DNA of 64,000 nt from Bacillus sp. HSf4 (GTDB taxonomy: Bacteria; Bacillota; Bacilli; Bacillales; Bacillaceae): the NCBI RefSeq assembly GCF_029537375.1, contig NZ_CP120679.1, forward strand, positions 680,001-744,000, read 5' to 3'. Below are positions 8,629 through 18,294 of this stretch, one piece after another. The notes below the pieces were generated by a model that saw only the letters and a program-made list of their open reading frames with translations, was not told the origin of the DNA and made no database searches. Both the position numbers and the translations under genes were made by a program. Each line of letters begins with the position of its first letter. Within the stretch, counting starts at the first letter, position 1.

Positions 8629-9359
8629 AAAAATCCTCCAATAATCAATTGCATTTTCTCGAGCCGTTCCAAATATTCTTCAATAGGCCCTTGGAAAGTC
8701 TGAATCAATACAACGAGCGTATTCATGGCGACATGGGCGAAAATCGGAACGATAATCCGGTTTGTTCTGACGTATAAAAAGGCGAACGTAAATCCCATTG
8801 CCGCATAAATGAGCAGGTGTGAGAAATCCATATGGACAACCGAGAAAAGCACTGAACTGAACAGAGCGGCAATGAAGAAATTCGTTTTTTCGTAAATAGC
8901 GCCGAAAATGATCTTTCTGAAAATGATTTCTTCGAGAATCGGACCGAATACGGAAGAGACGAATATCATCAGCGGTATTGTGTTAATGAGCTGCATAATG
9001 TGCTGCGTATTTTCCGATTCCGGTTTGACCCCAAGCAGGTTCATTTCGATTGAAGCGGCAATCGACTGGGCAAACAGAGCGAGGAATACGCCGCCTACCG
9101 CCCAGGCAATAGATGCGCCGGCAGATGCTTTCTTGCCGTTGCGAAGCGTCGTTTTCGGCGCCGTCCTCAAGATCAACAGCACGATGACAAGACAGAGCGA
9201 AAAGGCGATGATCAGCCAAATACCTGAAAGTGTAAGCTCCGCTTGAGCGGGTTCCATGCCTCTTCCCACTCCGAAAAAGTACAAGAGGGGAATGCCGACA
9301 ACAGATGACAGATGCATGAGGACATATGTCAAAATAATAAACCAGTATTGTTTTTTCAA
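8625..9359 (-). CDS. ydiL: CPBP-family intramembrane metalloprotease YdiL
   Basis: 244-aa polytopic protein of the CAAX-protease/bacteriocin-processing (CPBP, Abi) family. The catalytic motifs are visible: EEIIFR (EExxxR), a histidine-containing VVHMDFSH segment, and HVAMN near the C-terminus. The family cleaves substrates within the membrane; the substrate here is unknown. The position next to groES and the pairing with ydiK match B. subtilis. Confidence 0.88.
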   Translation of the reverse strand: MKKQYWFIILTYVLMHLSSVVGIPLLYFFGVGRGMEPAQAELTLSGIWLIIAFSLCLVIVLLILRTAPKTTLRNGKKASAGASIAWAVGGVFLALFAQSIAASIEMNLLGVKPESENTQHIMQLINTIPLMIFVSSVFGPILEEIIFRKIIFGAIYEKTNFFIAALFSSVLFSVVHMDFSHLLIYAAMGFTFAFLYVRTNRIIVPIFAHVAMNTLVVLIQTFQGPIEEYLERLEKMQLIIGGFL

Positions 9360-9484
9360 GCCGTATGTACTCCTTTTCTAAAATCTAAACAGGCTATGTT
9401 TATTGTAACACACCTTTTTGAAATTATAGGTCGCTGAAGGTATCACGGGAAAAATGTAAGCGTAAAAAATTTTCACCTTATCAC

Positions 9485-9513
9485 TTGAAATTAGCTGGGA
9501 GATTCTTTATTAT
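9485..9513 (+). promoter_or_regulatory. SigA promoter of groESL
   Basis: A -35 TTGAAA (9485-9490) and a -10 TATTAT (9508-9513) are separated by exactly 17 bases, just ahead of the CIRCE operator. Confidence 0.8.
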
Positions 9514-9523
9514 AAGAATTGTG

Positions 9524-9550
9524 TTAGCACTCAACAGATGCGAGTGCTAA
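9524..9550 (+). promoter_or_regulatory. CIRCE operator (HrcA site)
   Basis: A perfect TTAGCACTC-N9-GAGTGCTAA inverted repeat. HrcA repressor binds this element and releases it on heat shock, giving GroEL-dependent feedback. It overlaps the expected transcript start. Confidence 0.97.
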
Positions 9551-9584
9551 AATTACATATGAAAATATTGAGGAGGTTGTTTCA

Positions 9585-9869
9585 TTGTTAAAGCCATTAG
9601 GTGATCGCGTTGTCATTGAGCTCGTTGAGTCTGAAGAAAAAACTGCTAGCGGAATCGTACTTCCTGACTCCGCAAAAGAAAAACCCCAAGAGGGTAAAGT
9701 GGTTGCTGCCGGTTCAGGCCGTGTATTAGAGAGCGGAGAGCGCGTGGCATTAGAAGTTAAAACAGGCGACCGCATCATCTTCTCAAAATATGCAGGTACC
9801 GAAGTGAAATATGAAGGTACTGACTACTTAATCTTACGTGAAAGCGACATTTTAGCTGTCATCGGCTAA
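9585..9869 (+). CDS. groES: Co-chaperonin GroES
   Basis: GroES is the heptameric lid of the GroEL folding chamber. The 94-aa product matches the family throughout ([11 protein letters not shown] start, mobile loop with [18 protein letters not shown] end). Translation starts at TTG 9585, as shown by the strong AGGAGGT at 9571-9577 with a 7-base spacer; no ATG fits the family N-terminus. It is expressed from the CIRCE-controlled promoter with groEL. Confidence 0.97.
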   Translation: MLKPLGDRVVIELVESEEKTASGIVLPDSAKEKPQEGKVVAAGSGRVLESGERVALEVKTGDRIIFSKYAGTEVKYEGTDYLILRESDILAVIG

Positions 9870-9880
9870 GTCTTAAATAA

Positions 9881-11551
<1,671 letters not shown>

Positions 11552-11565
11552 GCCCAGCTTCCGCG

Positions 11566-11596
11566 AAAAACCTCTTGAGAAATCAAGGGGTTTTTC
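11566..11596 (+). terminator. Terminator of groESL
   Basis: AAAACCTCTTGA pairs with TCAAGGGGTTTTT around the GAAA tetraloop (11579-11582), followed by T residues. Confidence 0.9.
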
Positions 11597-11758
11597 TTAT
11601 TTACAAAAAAAGCTCCTGATCATTTTTCACTCAGCGTCCTAGGGGAGCGACTCAAGCCAAAAACTGGATGCATTCCAAAAAAAGTCGACAGTACGCTAGG
11701 GAAAAAACGTGTTTCAGACAAACAAGTAAATCCACAGGAACTATCCTGAAAAAAGAGA

Positions 11759-11926
11759 TTGTCAGAGGCGCTGCAAAACCTGTATGATTGCAGCGGGCTT
11801 TTCGCTGGTATGGGGCTGCTGGCTATTATGGACCGAAGACAGCTGATGCGGCTGATGCACGGGCTGTCTGTGGACGGTATTGATGGACCAAAGACAAGGG
11901 CAAAACTTGAAGCATTATTGAAATAA
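11759..11926 (+). pseudogene. Remnant of peptidoglycan-binding amidase tail (copy A)
   Basis: Read in shifting frames the stretch matches the end of the better-preserved copy at 12394-12750: an EAL-x-x-LY piece near 11767, GYYGPKTADA in a second frame at 11820-11849, then a third piece HGLSVDGIDGPKTRAKLEALLK ending in TAA at 11926. At least two frameshifts separate these, so it is dead. It looks like the C-terminal PG-binding domain of a phage-type N-acetylmuramoyl-L-alanine amidase (XlyA/XlyB group). Confidence 0.7.
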
Positions 11927-11972
11927 AAATGGCCTCTTGAATCTTCAAGGGGCTCGTAAGTGATTACAAAAT

Positions 11973-12263
11973 TTAAGTATTGTTTTTTATTTTTTGAGTA
12001 ACTTGTTTAAGCCACATTAATGGAGCTACTTCATAACTAAGGAAATCTACACCATCGGCAGCTTCCTCTATAAAATCATTCTTTTCTTCTTCTGAATACT
12101 CACTGTTTATAAACTCTGTTAGAGCTATTACATCGTCTTCTTGTTCCTTTTGGGATACCTGATCTAAATACTCTTCAAGTGCTGACTCTGGTGATTCAAT
12201 GTCTTGGTGGAAAATCCCTCCGAGAAATTGATATACAGGATCAGAAACTTTTATTTCAATCAT
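11973..12263 (-). CDS. CdiI-type immunity protein (copy A)
   Basis: 96-aa acidic protein. The pattern FLGGIFHQD near residue 13, an S/P-x-x-ALEEYL helix, a D/E-rich centre and APLMWLK near the C-terminus fits the CdiI_2 family of contact-dependent inhibition immunity proteins. A paralogue with the same landmarks lies at 12795-13088. The ATG overlaps the stop of an upstream coding remnant (ATGA) and has GAGGTG 8 bases before it, the coupling expected for toxin followed by immunity gene. The partner toxin is only a fragment, so it may be an orphan defence gene. Confidence 0.7.
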   Translation of the reverse strand: MIEIKVSDPVYQFLGGIFHQDIESPESALEEYLDQVSQKEQEDDVIALTEFINSEYSEEEKNDFIEEAADGVDFLSYEVAPLMWLKQVTQKIKNNT

Positions 12264-12400
12264 TTATTATTCACCTCGTTGGGGTGCTGTTCTGATATAG
12301 CTACCATCCTTATTGGAACAAGTTCGTCTGGAACATCAATCACTTCATCTACTTTCCAACCTTTATGATTATATAGTTTACCATCAATTGAAAGCTGGAA
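12260..12400 (-). pseudogene. C-terminal tail of a lost toxin gene (partner of immunity copy A)
   Basis: An open minus-strand frame of about 46 codons runs into immunity copy A with a 4-base overlap. Its end reads like real protein (LYNHKGWKVDEVIDVPDEL near the middle, QHPNEVNNK at the end). Upstream of about 12400 the frame is antisense to amidase copy B, so the gene is cut there. I cannot assign the toxin family. No start codon or ribosome site belongs to the fragment. Confidence 0.5.
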
Positions 12401-12750
12401 TAGCGGTTGATGACATTTATGGATCGGCAACAGAAAACGTTTTGCAGGACATTGAAGCGAAAAAGAAAAAGTCATCTTTAAGCGGAAAAAAATCATCCTA
12501 CAAGCTGCCGTCCGGCATCTATAAAGTGAAAAGTCCGATGATGAAAGGAACGGCTGTCCGGCAGATTCAGGAGGCGCTGGCGAGTCTTTATTTCTACCCG
12601 AACAGGAACGCCAAGAATCACGGGATTGACGGCTATTACGGTCCGAAAACGGCGAACGCGGTCAAACGGTTTCAGCTGATGTACGGGTTATCTGCTGATG
12701 GAATATACGGGCCTAAAACTAAAGCAAAACTCGCGGCGTTATTGAAGTAA
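12394..12750 (+). pseudogene. C-terminal half of phage-type N-acetylmuramoyl-L-alanine amidase (copy B)
   Basis: About 118 codons remain: a K-rich linker, then LPSGIYKVKSP and a PG-binding domain (GTAVRQIQEALASLYFYP, GIDGYYGPKTANAVKRFQ, LSADGIYGPKTKAKLAALLK). This is the arrangement at the end of XlyA/XlyB amidases. The catalytic amidase domain is absent, replaced near 12394 by the toxin tail on the other strand. An ATG at 12313 is in frame, but the codons between it and the junction are antisense to that tail. Translation of a functional enzyme is not expected. Confidence 0.7.
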
Positions 12751-12755
12751 ATAAA

Positions 12756-12785
12756 AAAGGCCCTTTCATTAAGAAGGGCCTTTCA
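12756..12785 (+). terminator. Terminator behind amidase copy B
   Basis: AAAGGCCCTT (12756-12765) pairs with AAGGGCCTTT (12774-12783). It can serve both the amidase remnant and the convergent immunity gene. A weaker hairpin, GCCTCTTGA with TTCAAGGGGC (11932-11953), sits at the same place behind copy A. Confidence 0.75.
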
Positions 12786-12794
12786 AGTTTTCTT

Positions 12795-13088
12795 TCAAAT
12801 AGCTTTTTTCATTTGTTCTATTATACTTTTCAACCATTGTAAAGGAGTTAATCCGATTGCAGGATAATAAATCTCCGAATTCGATTTTATAAAGTCTTCT
12901 TTTTTTTGATCGGATTTGTCACTATTTAAAAATTCTTCACAAATTTTTATTGTGAAAACCAAGCATTCTTTGCTGGATTCTGTAATAAACTCTTCAAGTG
13001 CTTGGTCTGGAGAACCCATATCTTGATGAAACCTTCCAGCAAAGAAATCACTTAATTCTTCAAGAATATCATAATTATTATCGAACAT
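12795..13088 (-). CDS. CdiI-type immunity protein (copy B)
   Basis: 97-aa acidic protein with the same landmarks as copy A: FFAGRFHQD near residue 15, DQALEEFI, and TPLQWLKSI near the C-terminus. The family binds and neutralises a cognate nuclease toxin in the cytoplasm. GGAG precedes the ATG, and the stop codon of a toxin-tail remnant lies 13 bases upstream. The two copies are clearly diverged, so they probably answer different toxins. Confidence 0.7.
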   Translation of the reverse strand: MFDNNYDILEELSDFFAGRFHQDMGSPDQALEEFITESSKECLVFTIKICEEFLNSDKSDQKKEDFIKSNSEIYYPAIGLTPLQWLKSIIEQMKKAI

Positions 13089-13101
13089 TTTTAGAGCTCC
13101 T

Positions 13102-13281
13102 TTATTTTATAGGATAACCAGTTAAAATAAACTCTTTATTCTTACTCTTTTTCAATATTATTTTTGCGTTGCTAACATCCTCAGCAACACCTTGAGCCTC
13201 TTTCAACACTTCATCCAAGAATCTCTCCATTCGCTTTATATCTAAAAACAAACGACTGTTTCTATCCCAAAATAACATCAT
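13102..13281 (-). pseudogene. C-terminal tail of a lost nuclease toxin (partner of immunity copy B)
   Basis: A 59-codon open frame from an ATG at 13281 ends 13 bases before immunity copy B. The end (AKIILKKSKNKEFILTGYP-I-K) resembles the closing strands of RNase A-like or BECR-type CDI toxins, which often travel with CdiI_2 immunity proteins. The frame closes at a stop 30 bases upstream of the ATG, so the delivery and N-terminal parts are missing. Family assignment is inference. Confidence 0.5.
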
Positions 13282-13711
13282 TTCGTAACAAATTATATTT
13301 TTATGGGGAATTTATTAAGATTGTTACAACAACTAATTATATTTTCCTGCATTATTGTAACAATCAATTACTTTTCTAGTAAGTAAGATTCATTTCGCTT
13401 ATGATGACAGCGGTTTCGTTTATTTTGGTAACCGTTTTCAAAATGCGCTGTAACAAGGAAATTTTATAATCCTTTATGTTTTTTTAACCTATTTGTCCTA
13501 TGTTGACATACATATTCAAATAAATTTAAATAAAAAGTATTAGGATGCCCAATCGTTAAAAAACATTTTTTTAATACTCAATTTAAATTTGCTGATTTTA
13601 ATAGAACTCCTTTTGATGGAGGTTCATTATATGTCATTTGCATACTTTCTAATTCTCTTATGAAAAAGGCATGTTAATTTGGACTCCATTTTCACGAAAG
13701 GAGTATTTTAA
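13282..13711. other. A+T-rich gap upstream of the sensor kinase
   Basis: No gene found. It holds an inverted repeat TTGTTACAA (13321-13329) / TTGTAACAA (13355-13363) and a further GTAACAAATTATAT copy at 13285-13298. No clear promoter is assignable; the kinase transcript must start here or just upstream of 13712. Confidence 0.5.
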
Positions 13712-15502
13712 ATGAAAAGTATTCGAAGCCGTTTATTGTTCATGCTGTTTACCTTTATTATCCTGCCGTATTTTGTTTCCGTTTTTTTGATTTATGAATA
13801 TACGAAAAAAAGTGTTGAAGAGCACGAGCTTGAAGTTAGTCATGATCAAATGGAGACATTGTCGGAGGAGCTGCAGCAATATTTTCATGACAAGATCAAT
13901 CTTCCATATAATTTATATCGGACTCCTGATTTATACCGAATTTTTCAAGATGGTTTTGAGGATTCCATTTATTTCAATCCGGCTGCTGTTGAAAAAAGCA
14001 TTGAAACTTTTTCTCTCATGCGAAACGAAATACGTCAGGTCCGCTTTTATATTGATAAGGATAAAGAATCGTTTACTGTTTATAATACGATGGTCAGTGC
14101 ACGTAAATCTCAACCGGATTTATTAAAGGAACAATCAATGAGGAAACTTTATAACTCAAACGTAAAGTATATGATTGAGCCTCCGCATCGGATTGAGAAT
14201 TATAATAATGCCGCAATTGTTCCTGAAGCAGATACCGCAATGGTGATGACGATTCATCATAAATTAGTAGATGTGCTGTCGAATGAATTTCTCGGAATCA
14301 TTACAATTGATTTCGATTTAGATGGGTATGCACGTATATGCAAAAGTGTTGCTCAGCATGAAGAAGAATCCGTATTACTGATAGATTCAAATCATCGTGT
14401 CATGTATGCAAATAATCAAGCACTTATAGGTCAGTCCGTTCCCCCTAGTTTGCTGAAGAGGATCGATGCAGCTGAAGATGTTGGGGAAGAAGATATTATC
14501 CTATCCAAAACCTTATCAGAGCCACTAAATCAATGGAAACTGGTCAAGATAACTCCTAGTCACGTATTATTTCAAGATGTCAGGCAGACCGCATACACAA
14601 ACATACTTGTCGGGATAGGAGTAGGGGTGCTGGGATTAATGATGATAAGTATTATTACTTATAAAATAACGAGTCCGATTAAACTTCTCAGCAGGAAAGT
14701 GGAATCAATTGAAGGTGGACATACGGATGTCCCTTTTGATGACAGCAGAGAAGACGAAATCGGTCTATTAGAAAATCATATGAAGGACATGATGGACCGA
14801 ATCAATCTGCATATTGAACGTGAATATAAACTGGAAATTGAAAATCGGAAAAACCAATTCAGAGCGCTCAAATCCCAGGTAAACCCGCATTTTTTATTTA
14901 ATGCATTACAATCAATAGGGGCGGTTGCCTTAAGAGACCATTCTCCGAGAGTTTACCAATTGGTCACGCACTTATCGAAAATGATGCGGTACTCGATTCG
15001 GGCAGATCAGTGGGTATTGGTTCGAGAAGAGGTAGAGTATATACAATCATACTTATCCCTTCAAATGGAGCGTTTTGGAAGCGGTTTAAATTATTCTATT
15101 CAAATAAATGAAACAATCCTGGCAATGAAGATTCCAAGTATGATTCTTCAACCGCTTGTTGAAAACTTTTTTAAACACTGTTATGAGGAAGGTTTCTATC
15201 ACTCACATTTAAACATTTATGGAGAAATCCAAGGAGAAATGTTAAGTCTCGTGGTAGAAAATGACGGACCTAGTATGACACATAAAGAGCTGCAAACATT
15301 AAGGGAAAATATCTATACGGCTTCTGATGAAGGAACGTACTCCCACGAGCATATTGGTTTGAAAAATATTCATGACCGATTAGTTCTAAATTATGGACAA
15401 GGTGCTGGACTAGAGCTGGATCGGAAGCAAGGACATGGATTTTTCGTTCGACTCATGATTCCTTTAGATTCAAAGATTGCAAAAGAAGAGATTGTTTCAT
15501 AG
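13712..15502 (+). CDS. Sensor histidine kinase, YesM family
   Basis: 596-aa membrane kinase. Layout: membrane helix at about residues 8-28, an extracellular sensor of about 265 residues (dCache-like), a second helix at about 296-318, HAMP to about 370, His_kinase domain with phospho-acceptor His393 in QVNPHFLFNALQ, and an HATPase domain with PLVENFFKH. The family phosphorylates YesN/AraC-type regulators in response to extracellular carbohydrates. AAAGGAG lies 16-22 bases upstream. It is followed by its regulator, a sugar-binding lipoprotein and fructan enzymes, so a fructan or fructo-oligosaccharide signal is likely (inference). Confidence 0.88.
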   Translation: MKSIRSRLLFMLFTFIILPYFVSVFLIYEYTKKSVEEHELEVSHDQMETLSEELQQYFHDKINLPYNLYRTPDLYRIFQDGFEDSIYFNPAAVEKSIETFSLMRNEIRQVRFYIDKDKESFTVYNTMVSARKSQPDLLKEQSMRKLYNSNVKYMIEPPHRIENYNNAAIVPEADTAMVMTIHHKLVDVLSNEFLGIITIDFDLDGYARICKSVAQHEEESVLLIDSNHRVMYANNQALIGQSVPPSLLKRIDAAEDVGEEDIILSKTLSEPLNQWKLVKITPSHVLFQDVRQTAYTNILVGIGVGVLGLMMISIITYKITSPIKLLSRKVESIEGGHTDVPFDDSREDEIGLLENHMKDMMDRINLHIEREYKLEIENRKNQFRALKSQVNPHFLFNALQSIGAVALRDHSPRVYQLVTHLSKMMRYSIRADQWVLVREEVEYIQSYLSLQMERFGSGLNYSIQINETILAMKIPSMILQPLVENFFKHCYEEGFYHSHLNIYGEIQGEMLSLVVENDGPSMTHKELQTLRENIYTASDEGTYSHEHIGLKNIHDRLVLNYGQGAGLELDRKQGHGFFVRLMIPLDSKIAKEEIVS

Positions 15503-15556
15503 TCATCCAAACAGAAAATGTTCACTTGGTATCTTGTAAGGAGGATGAGAAAAAGT

Positions 15557-16735
15557 ATGAAGGCTCTAATTGTAGATGATGAATTTAATGTGCGTGATGT
15601 CATCCGGCATTTGGGACAGTGGAAAAAGTACGGTATTACTGATATTTTCGAAGCAAGCAATGGAGAAGAGGCCAAAAAAGTGATTTTAAGAGATAATCCG
15701 GAGATCGTCTTTACAGACGTGAAAATGCCTGGAATAAGCGGTATAGAATTAATGGAGTGGTTAGACGCCATGTCTTATCCCGGGAAAGTCATTTTAATCA
15801 CAGGTTTTGACGATTATTCATATATGCGCAGAGCAATTAAGTGCGGCAGTTTCGATTATTTATTGAAGCCGATTGAAGCTGATGCATTTAATGAAACGTT
15901 GGAAGAAGCTGTTAAATGCTGGGCGAGTGAAGAGGAGGATCGTCTATATAAAGAAGCAGGTGTTTATGAGGATGTTAAAAGGCTTCGTATGAATCAGTTC
16001 GTTACCGACGCTTGCAACGGGGAACCTTTCGACATGAATGAAATGGCTTTATGTCTTCCCCCAGCCGAGGAGTACGACCTTACACTCATTTCCTTTTATC
16101 AAATGCACCATTCTGATCCATACATTCAGCGGCTTGCTGATCAGCTTGTCGATCAGGGGCTTGGAAATGCGTTTACGCTTCAGAATGATCAAAGTCTTTG
16201 TTTAGCTATGACTGTACAGGGCGAATGGTTATCTGTTGAGGAATGGATAAGTCATGAATTTGATATTCCTGTTCGTCTTGTTACCGGTCAACCAATCAAA
16301 TCATTGGAAGAGATCCCGAAATCGTTTCAGTCTTTACTAAAAGCAGTGGAAGAACAAAACTTCAGATCGATTCATCGTTTAAATGATCTGGATGACGCCC
16401 GTCGCATGAAGGACATTGTTTCTTATGTTGACATGTACTACATGAAGGAATTGAGTTTGGAAAAACTATCAAGCCGGTTCTTTTTGAGCCGTGAACACAT
16501 ATCCAGAAAGTTCAAACAAGAAACGGGAATGACTCTTTCCAAATACATCATGAAACTAAGAATCGATCAAGCAAAACGATGGTTAAGTGAAACGGAAGAA
16601 AGTATTTATTCCATTTCCTTAATGCTTGGCTATCAGGACGAGAAATACTTTTCAAAATTATTCAAAAAGGTCGTTGGCATGACACCTTTTGAGTACCGCA
16701 ACGACGGGAAGAAGCTGAAAGTTGGGAGCAGGTGA
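15557..16735 (+). CDS. AraC-type response regulator, YesN family
   Basis: 392-aa regulator: receiver domain with phospho-acceptor Asp54 in FTDVKMPG and a K-P pair in LLKPIEADAF, a linker of about 150 residues, and two C-terminal helix-turn-helices of AraC type (LSLEKLSSRFFLSREHISRKF, then ISLMLGYQDEKYFSKLFK). I start at ATG 15557, 12 bases after AAGGAGG; an in-frame ATG at 15545 touches the ribosome site. It lies 54 bases after the kinase gene. Likely targets are the downstream sacB-levB genes. Confidence 0.88.
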   Translation: MKALIVDDEFNVRDVIRHLGQWKKYGITDIFEASNGEEAKKVILRDNPEIVFTDVKMPGISGIELMEWLDAMSYPGKVILITGFDDYSYMRRAIKCGSFDYLLKPIEADAFNETLEEAVKCWASEEEDRLYKEAGVYEDVKRLRMNQFVTDACNGEPFDMNEMALCLPPAEEYDLTLISFYQMHHSDPYIQRLADQLVDQGLGNAFTLQNDQSLCLAMTVQGEWLSVEEWISHEFDIPVRLVTGQPIKSLEEIPKSFQSLLKAVEEQNFRSIHRLNDLDDARRMKDIVSYVDMYYMKELSLEKLSSRFFLSREHISRKFKQETGMTLSKYIMKLRIDQAKRWLSETEESIYSISLMLGYQDEKYFSKLFKKVVGMTPFEYRNDGKKLKVGSR

Positions 16736-16765
16736 TCGATATCTTTTGACTATTGGGGTGAATCG

Positions 16766-18052
16766 ATGAAAAAAGGGATGTTTCACATGTTTTTAGTCGG
16801 CATACTAAGCTTATCTCTTTCGGAATGTCAGACGAAGACGAAGAAGGTACCGATATCAAAAGAGCCGGAACGTGCGGAGGAAAAAATCATATTAAAGGTT
16901 CGAAATCCGAAAGTGGAAATATCCACACAGTTCGAACAAATGGTCAATGTTTATGAAAAGAAAAATCCAAACGTAGATATTCAGATTCACACCGTAGGCG
17001 GGGCTGCCGATGACCTTTCTGACCTGAAAGCACAGATGGCTGCTGGTCATGGTCCTGCTATCTTCACAAACACTGGATACGAACATGGCAAACAATGGCG
17101 TGAATATTTGGAGGATCTTACGGACCAACCATGGGTTGAACATGCATATGAAGATACGTTAACCCCAATGAAATTCAATGGAAAAATTTACGGAATGCCG
17201 TTTAATTTAGAAGGTTTTGGATTCATTTATAATAAGGATTTATTTCGTCAGGCAGGCATTGATACGTTGCCGAATACGCTAACTGAATTAATAGCAGCAG
17301 CGGAAAAGTTGAAAAAAGCAGGGATCACGCCTTTTGCAAACGGTTATTATGAAGGGTGGAAATTGGGTGACCACCTGTTGAGTATTGCTTTTGCACAACA
17401 AGAAGATCCAGTTGCTTTTATTAAAGGTCTAAATGATGGGACGAGAAAAATTGAGAATAATCAAACATTCAAAGATGTAATCAAGTTGCTCGATGTCACA
17501 ATGAAATATGGAAACAACAGTGCGCTCGCAACAGATTACAACATGGAATTGAACTTATTTGCAAAGGGACAAGCCGCGATGATACTGCAAGGAAACTGGA
17601 TTCAGCCGATGATTGATCAACTATCACCAAATATGAATATAGGAATGCTGCCAATACCAATTAATGACGAGCCTAACAATGATGCCTTAGTTGTCGGTGT
17701 CCCGAATTACTGGGTTGTAAACAAACAAGCAACACCAGAAAAGAAAAAAGAAGCGAAGAAATTTTTAAACTGGATGGTTTCTTCAAAACAAGGAAAAACG
17801 TTTATGACGGAACGTTTTAAATATGTTCCTGCGTTTGAAAACATCGAGACTGACCATTTAGGACCGCTCGCGGATGAAATGATTCGTTACTCTCAAGCCG
17901 GAAAGACGTTATCTTCCAACTGGTTTCGTTTTCCTGTGGGAGTAAAAGCTGAGTTTGGCGCTGCAATGCAGCTATACGTCGGAAAACAGCTGAATCGCGA
18001 GCAATTGCTGCAAGAGTTTCAGAAATCGTGGGATCATGCTAAAAGCAAATAA
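16766..18052 (+). CDS. Extracellular sugar-binding protein without cognate permease
   Basis: 428-aa solute-binding protein of the ABC sugar family (cluster B fold: extended N-terminus, GKIYGMPFNLEGFGFIYNKD hinge, GNWIQPM, NYWVVNK). The signal sequence ends LSLSEC, with Cys21 as the possible lipid anchor; Glu at position -1 of the lipobox is abnormal. No permease or ATPase gene is linked. It starts 30 bases after the regulator gene and ends with its own terminator. With the adjacent YesM/YesN pair it could act as a ligand-presenting co-sensor rather than a transporter component. Confidence 0.8.
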   Translation: MKKGMFHMFLVGILSLSLSECQTKTKKVPISKEPERAEEKIILKVRNPKVEISTQFEQMVNVYEKKNPNVDIQIHTVGGAADDLSDLKAQMAAGHGPAIFTNTGYEHGKQWREYLEDLTDQPWVEHAYEDTLTPMKFNGKIYGMPFNLEGFGFIYNKDLFRQAGIDTLPNTLTELIAAAEKLKKAGITPFANGYYEGWKLGDHLLSIAFAQQEDPVAFIKGLNDGTRKIENNQTFKDVIKLLDVTMKYGNNSALATDYNMELNLFAKGQAAMILQGNWIQPMIDQLSPNMNIGMLPIPINDEPNNDALVVGVPNYWVVNKQATPEKKKEAKKFLNWMVSSKQGKTFMTERFKYVPAFENIETDHLGPLADEMIRYSQAGKTLSSNWFRFPVGVKAEFGAAMQLYVGKQLNREQLLQEFQKSWDHAKSK

Positions 18053-18097
18053 TTCTTCTCAAAAGTTGATCAACCCGCTGACTAGTCTTGATTATAT

Positions 18098-18134
18098 AAA
18101 AAAAATGCCCGCATTTTTAGCAGGCATTTTTTTT
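18098..18134 (+). terminator. Terminator of the kinase-regulator-binding protein operon
   Basis: AAATGCC pairs with GGCATTT across a loop containing CGCATTTTTAGCA, followed by seven or more T residues. It separates the sensing genes from sacB. Confidence 0.85.
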
Positions 18135-18192
18135 ATAATCTGCCCGAAAATACGATATCAATTTAAGACAATATTCTAATCAATATAAGCCA

Positions 18193-18221
18193 TATCCACA
18201 AAATTCGCCCTCAACTATAAT
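18193..18221 (+). promoter_or_regulatory. sacB promoter (-10 only)
   Basis: A consensus -10 TATAAT lies at 18216-18221, but the position 17 bases upstream (18193-18198) has no resemblance to TTGACA. This suggests dependence on an activator. The leader to the start codon is only about 65 bases and contains no hairpin plus T tract. Confidence 0.6.
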
Positions 18222-18294
18222 GAAGTTTGTAAACACGGTTTGACTACGGCTGGGTTTCAAGTAAACCTTCAAAACAATTTTAGGGAGGAAGAAG

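Noticed and set aside
12313..12393. ATG at 12313 as the start of an intact 145-aa peptidoglycan-binding protein
   Set aside because: The first 27 codons are antisense to the toxin tail on the minus strand, there is no ribosome site, and family similarity only begins near 12394.
11597..13281. Interpretation as a prophage
   Set aside because: Only amidase C-terminal fragments are present. There are no integrase, structural, terminase or holin genes and no attachment repeats that I can see.
18222..18294. Search for a RAT antiterminator site or terminator in the sacB leader
   Set aside because: None present; the only hairpin upstream belongs to the preceding gene's terminator at 18098-18134.
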